From the NCBI GenBank assembly GCA_934234275.1, contig CAKQHU010000033.1, positions 1 through 10,538 on the forward strand: DNA of 10,538 nt, in the 5' to 3' direction. A program made the position numbers and the translations under genes. This document shows positions 5,966 to 10,538 of this stretch, in pieces. Position 1 is the first letter of the stretch, and every line of letters begins with the position of its first letter. A model generated the notes under the pieces. That model searched no databases, was not told the origin of the DNA, and saw only the letters and a list, made by a program, of their open reading frames with translations. This DNA comes from an uncultured Phascolarctobacterium sp. GTDB lineage: Bacteria > Bacillota > Negativicutes > Acidaminococcales > Acidaminococcaceae.

Positions 5966-7096
5966 ATGCTGAGAAAAATTATTAGCCTGAGCATATCGTT
6001 AATTATTATTGTAACCGGACTCATACTAACAAATTTATCTTTACCGTTTTTATCAAATTACTTGGGCTATGATTTACACGGCAACGGCTTGATGGGAATT
6101 ACCTTTGCTACCATGATACTGACCCTACCAGGTCTTTTTATATCTTCCTGGCTTGGTCTGGTATTGGCACCATTCATTACAAAATGGCTGTTCAATTACG
6201 CTGAACGTCTGACGGTTTCTCTCTCCAGCGTACCTACCAGTGATATTCTGGTAATGATTTTCGGTATTGGCATCGGTTTGATTTTAGCAAATCTGATAGG
6301 CAGTCCTTTTTCCAGACTGCCGGTTATCGGACCGTTTATTCCCATCGTACTCAGCCTTGTACTTTCGATTGTCGGTGCTAAGCTGGCTTTGCGTAAGCAT
6401 AATGATATTGTGGAGTTTTTTAACCGCATTCCTACGCGTAAGTCCGCAAAGCCTGTCGATGAAACAAAGAGCGTATTGGAGGGACCTTTGGGGGACCGCC
6501 TGTACAGCAGCAATAAATTGCTTGATACCAGCGTCATTATTGACGGACGTGTCATGGATATTATGGCTGCAGGCTTTTTGGATGGTCAGCTGGTGGTGCC
6601 GAATTTTGTGCTGGAGGAGCTGCAGAAGCTGGCGGATTCTTCGGATAATATGAAGCGTGCCAAAGGCCGTCGCGGTTTGGACCTGGTGCATGATTTGCAG
6701 ATAAGCTACAAGAACCGTATTCTGGTCGTAGATAACGATTACGATGATCTGGAAGGCGTGGATGCAAAGCTTGTACGTTTGGCAAGACAGGCTAACGCTG
6801 ACATTATTACCAATGATTATAACCTGAATAAGGTTGCCGGTATTCAGGGCGTTAAGGTGTTGAATATCAATGAGCTTGCGAACGCTATTAAACCGGTAGT
6901 TGTTGCAGGCGAGGAAATGAATGTATTCCTGGTTAAGGAAGGCAAGGAGCAGGGACAGGCTGTTGCTTATCTTGATGATGGCACCATGATCGTTGTAGAA
7001 AACGGACGTCACTTCATCGGCCACAGTGCGATTGTTGTTGTAACCAGCGTGCTGCAGACTTCTGCCGGAAGAATGATTTTCGCAAAAACAAAATAG
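5966..7096 (+). CDS. Membrane PIN/TRAM-domain protein (YacL-like)
   Basis: Ortholog-like match to Bacillus YacL: a membrane protein with a cytoplasmic PIN nuclease-fold domain and a C-terminal TRAM RNA-binding domain. Four hydrophobic segments fall at about residues 5-27, 41-77 (possibly two passes), 93-113 and 121-142. The PIN domain spans about 181-300 with the acidic set D187 (LLDTSVIIDGRV), E217/E218 (VLEELQKLA), D266 (GVDAKLVRLA) and D284 (ITNDYNLNK), so the metal site appears intact. The TRAM domain (about 305-376) includes GQAVAYLDDGTMIVVENG and ends near RMIFAKTK. Length (376) is close to the family norm. A ribonuclease role is inferred from the fold. AAAGGAGG at 5951-5958 lies seven bases before the ATG. 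ispD follows after ten bases, so they are probably cotranscribed, as in most Firmicutes. Confidence 0.94.
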   Translation: MLRKIISLSISLIIIVTGLILTNLSLPFLSNYLGYDLHGNGLMGITFATMILTLPGLFISSWLGLVLAPFITKWLFNYAERLTVSLSSVPTSDILVMIFGIGIGLILANLIGSPFSRLPVIGPFIPIVLSLVLSIVGAKLALRKHNDIVEFFNRIPTRKSAKPVDETKSVLEGPLGDRLYSSNKLLDTSVIIDGRVMDIMAAGFLDGQLVVPNFVLEELQKLADSSDNMKRAKGRRGLDLVHDLQISYKNRILVVDNDYDDLEGVDAKLVRLARQANADIITNDYNLNKVAGIQGVKVLNINELANAIKPVVVAGEEMNVFLVKEGKEQGQAVAYLDDGTMIVVENGRHFIGHSAIVVVTSVLQTSAGRMIFAKTK

Positions 7097-7106
7097 GAGC
7101 TTTGAG

Positions 7107-7829
7107 ATGGGCAAGGATGAACTCATTGTAATTGTTCCGGCCGCAGGCGCAGGTAAGCGTCTGGGGCTGGGAATTAATAAGGCCTTTGCTATGCTGAACG
7201 GTGCACCGCTTCTGGTGCACTGTCTGCATATGCTTGAGGCAACAGGTCTGGTTAAGCGTGCTGTTATTGTGCTGGCGCCGCAGGAGGTTGCCGAAGGCCG
7301 TGAGCTTTTGGCAGGCTATCAGGAAGATTATTTCCGGACGCTGCCGTTTTGCGTAGTAGCCGGCGGCAAGGAGCGTCAGGACAGTGTTGCCAATGCGTTG
7401 GCCGCAGTAGAGGAAACAGATTGCTATATCGCTGTTCACGATGGCGCGCGTCCCTTTGCGGGACGCGCTGTTTTTGAACGCACCTTGGCTGCCGCTAAGG
7501 TGCATGGCGCCGCCATTGCTGCCGTTCCGGTGAAGGATACCATCAAGGTTGTCGGCACCGACGGTATTGTAACTGCTACGCCTGAGCGCAGTACGCTGAT
7601 GGCAGTGCAGACACCACAGATTTTTACCGCGGAACTGCTGAAGCAGGCTTACGCACATTTGGCGGCGCATCCCACTGCTGTTACCGACGATGCTTCGGTA
7701 GTAGAGCTGATGGGCCATAAGGTAGCGACAGCGCTGGGACGCTACGAAAATATTAAAATTACCACGCCGGAGGATTTGCTTTTTGCAGAAAATCTGCTGG
7801 CACAACAGGAGCAGGAAGATGGAAAATAA
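7107..7829 (+). CDS. ispD: 2-C-methyl-D-erythritol 4-phosphate cytidylyltransferase
   Basis: Third step of the methylerythritol phosphate (MEP) isoprenoid pathway: couples CTP with 2-C-methyl-D-erythritol 4-phosphate to give CDP-methylerythritol and pyrophosphate. Motifs: the CTP-binding loop [17 protein letters not shown] (11-27) with the expected Arg and Lys; [17 protein letters not shown] with the metal-binding Asp; [21 protein letters not shown]; and a final [11 protein letters not shown] with the second conserved Lys. All catalytic positions I can identify are present, and 240 residues is typical. AGGAG at 7095-7099 is seven bases before the ATG. It lies ten bases after the PIN/TRAM gene and overlaps ispF by 11 bases, suggesting one transcript and coupled translation with ispF. 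Confidence 0.97.
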   Translation: MGKDELIVIVPAAGAGKRLGLGINKAFAMLNGAPLLVHCLHMLEATGLVKRAVIVLAPQEVAEGRELLAGYQEDYFRTLPFCVVAGGKERQDSVANALAAVEETDCYIAVHDGARPFAGRAVFERTLAAAKVHGAAIAAVPVKDTIKVVGTDGIVTATPERSTLMAVQTPQIFTAELLKQAYAHLAAHPTAVTDDASVVELMGHKVATALGRYENIKITTPEDLLFAENLLAQQEQEDGK

Positions 7830-8319
7830 GATTGTTATACCGCAATTTCGCATCGGCTGCGGCTATGATGTACATAAGCTGGTAGAAGACCGTAAATTAA
7901 TTCTTTGCGGTGTTGAGGTGCCTTATGAAAAAGGTCTTTTGGGACACAGTGATGCAGATGTGGCGTTGCATGCGCTGATGGACGCGCTCTTGGGCGCGGC
8001 GGCCATGGGAGATATCGGCAAGCACTTCCCTGATACGGATGAACGCTTTAAGGGTGCGGACAGCATGCAGCTGACGCTGCATGTCAAAAAGCTCTTGCAG
8101 GAGGAAGGCTGGCAGGTTAATAACGTTGATGTGACGATTATTGCCCAACGACCGAAGCTGGCAGGCTATATTGCCGCAATGCGTACTAATGTTGCCAAGG
8201 TTCTGGATGTTGCTGAGTCTGCCGTAAATGTTAAGGCAACAACAACAGAAAAGCTCGGTTTTACAGGCAGAGGCGAAGGTATTGCCGCTGAAGCTGTGGC
8301 GAGCATTGTCAAGATGTGA
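7819..8319 (+). CDS. ispF: 2-C-methyl-D-erythritol 2,4-cyclodiphosphate synthase
   Basis: Fifth step of the MEP pathway: cyclises 4-diphosphocytidyl-methylerythritol 2-phosphate to the 2,4-cyclodiphosphate with release of CMP, as a cytoplasmic trimer with one zinc per active site. The 166-residue protein has [11 protein letters not shown] (zinc ligands D and H in DVH), [21 protein letters not shown] (third zinc ligand in the later H), [11 protein letters not shown], and the signature [18 protein letters not shown] near the end. ATG 7819 is preferred because AGGAG at 7807-7811 lies seven bases upstream and the protein then has normal length; an earlier in-frame ATG at 7783 lies deep inside ispD. 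The 11-base overlap with ispD is a common arrangement. ispE, the intervening pathway step, is not in the window. Confidence 0.98.
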   Translation: MENKIVIPQFRIGCGYDVHKLVEDRKLILCGVEVPYEKGLLGHSDADVALHALMDALLGAAAMGDIGKHFPDTDERFKGADSMQLTLHVKKLLQEEGWQVNNVDVTIIAQRPKLAGYIAAMRTNVAKVLDVAESAVNVKATTTEKLGFTGRGEGIAAEAVASIVKM

Positions 8320-8325
8320 TATAAT
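8317..8325 (+). promoter_or_regulatory. Possible extended -10 promoter for gltX
   Basis: TGATATAAT, an extended -10 element with a perfect TATAAT (8320-8325), overlaps the ispF stop codon. I see no -35 at the right distance. It may give gltX its own transcript with a leader of about 120 bases, but readthrough from ispF is equally possible, as no terminator lies between them. Confidence 0.4.
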
Positions 8326-8376
8326 AATTAGACTGATAAGTGTAATCTGTTTGGATATACCGGCGGAAGGAAATTT

Positions 8377-8433
8377 ATGTTAGCCGGAGCCGGAATGATT
8401 GTGCTTTTTGGTAAATCTAATGTTAATAGATAA
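8377..8433 (+). other. Possible 18-codon leader ORF before gltX
   Basis: A short open frame starts with ATG at 8377 and ends with TAA at 8431-8433, encoding 18 residues beginning MLAGAGMIVLFGK. GGAAGGAAA lies just before it (8365-8373), but only three bases separate this run from the ATG. The frame ends 18 bases before the gltX start. The CCGGC/GCCGG repeats at 8360-8393 could pair around its start. It shows no run of Glu codons, so classic attenuation by glutamate supply is not indicated. It may be chance. Confidence 0.25.
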
Positions 8434-8451
8434 ATTTGGAGGGATATATCA

Positions 8452-9927
8452 ATGTGTAATGATGAAGTTAGAGTAAGATTTGCGCCGAGCCCGACCGGCC
8501 CGTTCCATATCGGTGGTGCGCGCAGTGCGCTGTTCAACTATCTGTTGGCTCGCAAAACCGGCGGCAAGCTGATTCTGCGTATCGAGGATACCGACCGTGA
8601 GCGTTCTACTCCGGAATCCGAGGAAAATATCAAGGCTGCTTTGAAGTGGCTGGGTATGGACTGGGATGAGGGCGTTGATGTCGGCGGCCCGAACGGACCG
8701 TATCATCAGATGGAACGTCTTGATATCTACAAAAAATATACTGACATGCTGCTGGCTGAAGGCAAGGCTTACTATTGCTACTGCACCGATGAGGAGCTGG
8801 AGGAAGAACGCCAAAGCCTGATTAAAGAAGGCAAAATGCCGCGTTACATGGGCAAATGCCGTCATCTGACCGAAGAGCAGATTGCACAGTTCAAAGCTGA
8901 AGGCCGCAAACCGACCGTTCGCTTCCGTGTTCCTGCCGACAAGCAGATTCTCGTTCGCGACATGGTTCGTGGCGATGTAGTTTTTGATTCCAATAATATC
9001 GGTGATTTCGTTATCGTTAAATCCGACGGCATTCCGACCTATAACTATGCCGTAGTTATCGACGATGCACTGATGCATATTACCCATGTAATCCGCGCTG
9101 AGGAGCATCTGTCCAACACTCCGCGTCAATGCCTCGTTTATGATGCACTGGGCTTCAAACAACCGACCTTCGGTCATATTTCCCTGATTCTGGGCAAGGA
9201 CCACACCAAAATGAGTAAGCGTCACGGCGCTACCAGTGTTGACCAATATCGTCAGCTGGGTTATCTGCCGGAAGCTATTAACAATTTCCTGGCACTTCTG
9301 GGCTGGGCTCCGAACAGCGAGCAGGAAATCTTCAGCATGGACGAGCTGATTCACGAATTCAGCATGGACCGTGTTGCTAAGAACCCCGCTGTTTTTGATA
9401 TCGACAAGCTGAACTGGATTAACCAGCACTATATGCGTCAGCTGGATGCAGAAGCATTCTTTGAAGCTGCTAAACCGCACATGATTGCTGCAGGCTACAT
9501 GACCGGCGAAGAAGAAGGCGAGAAGCTGGCTTGGCTCAAACGCGTTGTAGCAACCGCACAGGAGCACATTTCTTATGCTGCACAGATTCCTGAATGCGTA
9601 GAAATGTACTTCAATGATGAATTCGATTTTGAAAACGAGGAAGCAGAAGCAGTCCTGAAGGCTGAAACTGTACCGACCGTTATCAATATGCTGCTGGAAG
9701 AGCTGCCGAAGGTAGAAAACCTGGACAATGCTGCAGTTAAAGCTCTGTTCAAGCAGATTCAGAAAGCAACCAAGCTGAAGGGCAAGGATGTATTCATGCC
9801 GATTCGTGTCGCTCTGACCGGTAATCAGCATGGTCCTGAGCTGGCAGCAATGGTTCCGTTGCTGGGTGTTGAGCGTACTGCAAAACGCATTAAATCCAGC
9901 TTGGCAAAAGCAGGCGTAACTCTTTGA
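8452..9927 (+). CDS. gltX: Glutamyl-tRNA synthetase
   Basis: Class I aminoacyl-tRNA synthetase that charges tRNA-Glu in the cytoplasm. In most Firmicutes the enzyme is non-discriminating and also loads Glu on tRNA-Gln for GatCAB to amidate; this is family knowledge, not shown here. The N-terminus VRVRFAPSPTGPFHIGGAR carries the HIGH-type motif (H19-G22), followed by LRIEDTDRERST. A zinc-binding pattern is visible: C109 and C111, then C136 and H138. TKMSKRHG holds KMSKR at 253-257. The C-terminal helical anticodon-binding region fills about 320-491. Length (491) is standard and no active-site residue is missing. GGAGGG at 8438-8443 lies eight bases before the ATG. A 132-base spacer separates it from ispF, and cysS follows after 99 bases. 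Confidence 0.98.
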   Translation: MCNDEVRVRFAPSPTGPFHIGGARSALFNYLLARKTGGKLILRIEDTDRERSTPESEENIKAALKWLGMDWDEGVDVGGPNGPYHQMERLDIYKKYTDMLLAEGKAYYCYCTDEELEEERQSLIKEGKMPRYMGKCRHLTEEQIAQFKAEGRKPTVRFRVPADKQILVRDMVRGDVVFDSNNIGDFVIVKSDGIPTYNYAVVIDDALMHITHVIRAEEHLSNTPRQCLVYDALGFKQPTFGHISLILGKDHTKMSKRHGATSVDQYRQLGYLPEAINNFLALLGWAPNSEQEIFSMDELIHEFSMDRVAKNPAVFDIDKLNWINQHYMRQLDAEAFFEAAKPHMIAAGYMTGEEEGEKLAWLKRVVATAQEHISYAAQIPECVEMYFNDEFDFENEEAEAVLKAETVPTVINMLLEELPKVENLDNAAVKALFKQIQKATKLKGKDVFMPIRVALTGNQHGPELAAMVPLLGVERTAKRIKSSLAKAGVTL

Positions 9928-9936
9928 TTGATAACC

Positions 9937-9999
9937 GACGCTAAGGCCTCATCTGCTTCGTAACGGCGTTGCTCGCATCCAAGGCCTTCTTGTCGCTCA
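9937..9999. repeat. Repeat-like spacer element between gltX and cysS
   Basis: This part of the gltX-cysS gap is GC-richer than other intergenic DNA here and internally structured. The palindromic heptamer AAGGCCT occurs at 9943-9949 and again at 9981-9987. GACGCT (9937-9942) and GTCGCT (9992-9997) flank these. The centre has AACG-G-CGTT (9962-9970). It lacks a T-tract after a stem, so it is not an ordinary terminator. On the minus strand it is open in one frame (…CEQRRYEADEA…), without a start of its own. It could be a dispersed intergenic repeat; only a genome comparison could show this. Confidence 0.4.
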
Positions 10000-10026
10000 G
10001 AGAATTTTTGCAAAGGAATAGTTATT

Positions 10027-10538
10027 ATGAGCATTAAAGTATATAACACCTTAACCAAACAAAAAGAAGAATTCGTACCTATCCATCCCGGCAAAGCCAA
10101 CATCTATGTTTGCGGTGTTACTCCGTACAACCATCCGCACGTTGGCAATGCGCGTCCGTTCGTAACCTGGGACGTTATCCGCCGCTTCCTGGAGCACGAA
10201 GGCTATGACGTAACCCATGTACAGAACTTTACCGATGTTGATGACAAGATTATCAACACTGCTAATAAAGAAGGCGTACAATGGTATGATATCTGCAACC
10301 GCTACATTGACTCCTACTTTGAAGTAATGGATAAGCTCAATGTACGCCGTGCGCATGTTTATCCGCGTGTATCCGAGCATATCAATGATATCATCGCTAC
10401 CGTACAATGCTTGATTGACAATGGCTATGGCTATGTTGTTGATGGTGACGTTTTCTACAGTGTAGAAAAATTTAAATACTATGGTCAGCTTTCCGGCCGT
10501 AATCTGGAAGATATGCTGGCTGGCGCACGTGTAGACGT
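10027..10538 (+). CDS. cysS: Cysteinyl-tRNA synthetase (3' end outside window)
   Basis: Class I aminoacyl-tRNA synthetase that charges tRNA-Cys. About 170 of the usual 460-470 residues are visible, open to the window end. The start MSIKVYNTLTKQKEEFVP and YVCGVTPYNHPHVGNARPF are diagnostic: C29 is the first zinc ligand that recognises cysteine, and HPHVGNAR holds the HIGH-type motif. FTDVDDKII and the later SGRNLEDMLAGARVD also fit closely. Some relatives have CGPTVYN where this has CGVTPYN, a mild variation next to the zinc Cys. AAAGGA at 10012-10017 lies nine bases before the ATG. It follows gltX on the same strand with no terminator or evident promoter between, so cotranscription is likely. 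The KMSKS loop and the remaining zinc ligands lie beyond the window. Confidence 0.98.
   Translation, partial: MSIKVYNTLTKQKEEFVPIHPGKANIYVCGVTPYNHPHVGNARPFVTWDVIRRFLEHEGYDVTHVQNFTDVDDKIINTANKEGVQWYDICNRYIDSYFEVMDKLNVRRAHVYPRVSEHINDIIATVQCLIDNGYGYVVDGDVFYSVEKFKYYGQLSGRNLEDMLAGARVD

Noticed and set aside
7014..7853. Long minus-strand open frame across ispD
   Set aside because: It covers the well-supported ispD gene on the other strand, has no convincing start region and is low-complexity, Cys/His/Gln-rich sequence typical of antisense translation.
8326..8451. T-box riboswitch before gltX, or in the gltX-cysS spacer (9928-10026)
   Set aside because: Neither region has the conserved GGTGGTACCGCG-type T-box sequence or a specifier-stem arrangement followed by a terminator.
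8449..9831. Long open frame (460 codons) on the minus strand across gltX
   Set aside because: It is fully antisense to a textbook gltX, has no ribosome binding site and its translation matches no family I recognise. It reflects the codon bias of gltX.
9937..9999. gltX-cysS spacer as an intrinsic terminator or a coding gene
   Set aside because: No stem followed by a T-run is present, and the minus-strand open frame lacks a start and ribosome binding site of its own.
1..10538. CRISPR arrays, tRNA or rRNA genes, insertion sequences, toxin-antitoxin or defence genes
   Set aside because: I saw no regularly spaced repeats, no tRNA-like cloverleaf with CCA end, no transposase motifs and no small paired toxin-antitoxin genes. 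All substantial plus- and minus-strand coding space is taken by recognised families.

Overview
The window is a stretch of bacterial chromosome, mostly housekeeping genes, from a low-to-mid GC member of the Firmicutes (Bacillota). The protein sequences and gene order suggest the class Negativicutes, perhaps Acidaminococcaceae or Phascolarctobacterium-like. That placement is inference from general resemblance, not from a search. Strong AGGAGG-type ribosome binding sites precede almost every gene, and most transcription units end in clear intrinsic terminators.

Left part (1-1343): the end of the ribosomal alpha operon, with rpoA (its true start lies left of the window) and rplQ, closed by a strong cUUCGg-loop terminator. 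Middle part (about 1342-4981): four short, apparently independent units. A fumarylacetoacetase-family hydrolase and a two-repeat DUF1508/YegP-like protein are on the plus strand. A membrane-anchored metallophosphoesterase and a NagD-like HAD phosphatase are on the minus strand. The convergent boundary at 2871-2968 holds two stacked hairpins, and each minus-strand gene has its own promoter candidate.

Right part (about 5169-10538): a conserved Firmicutes cluster on the plus strand, in the order carD-like regulator, membrane PIN/TRAM protein (YacL-like), ispD, ispF, gltX, cysS (cut by the window end). carD has two near-consensus tandem promoters and its own terminator. A new promoter region precedes the PIN/TRAM gene, from which ispD and ispF probably follow by readthrough. 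ispD and ispF encode two steps of the methylerythritol phosphate isoprenoid pathway and overlap by 11 bases. gltX and cysS charge tRNA-Glu and tRNA-Cys. cysE, which sits between them in Bacillus, is absent; a 99-bp spacer with repeat-like features takes its place.

No intergenic stretch exceeds 300 bases. The longest (4982-5271) carries the HAD promoter at its left end and the carD promoters at its right end; I see nothing recognisable in the AT-rich stretch 5045-5168. I found no tRNA, rRNA, CRISPR array, insertion sequence, prophage or defence gene. I see no convincing undescribed multi-gene system. The points most worth checking are the gltX-cysS spacer, the gltX leader with a mini-ORF, and the tandem carD promoters.
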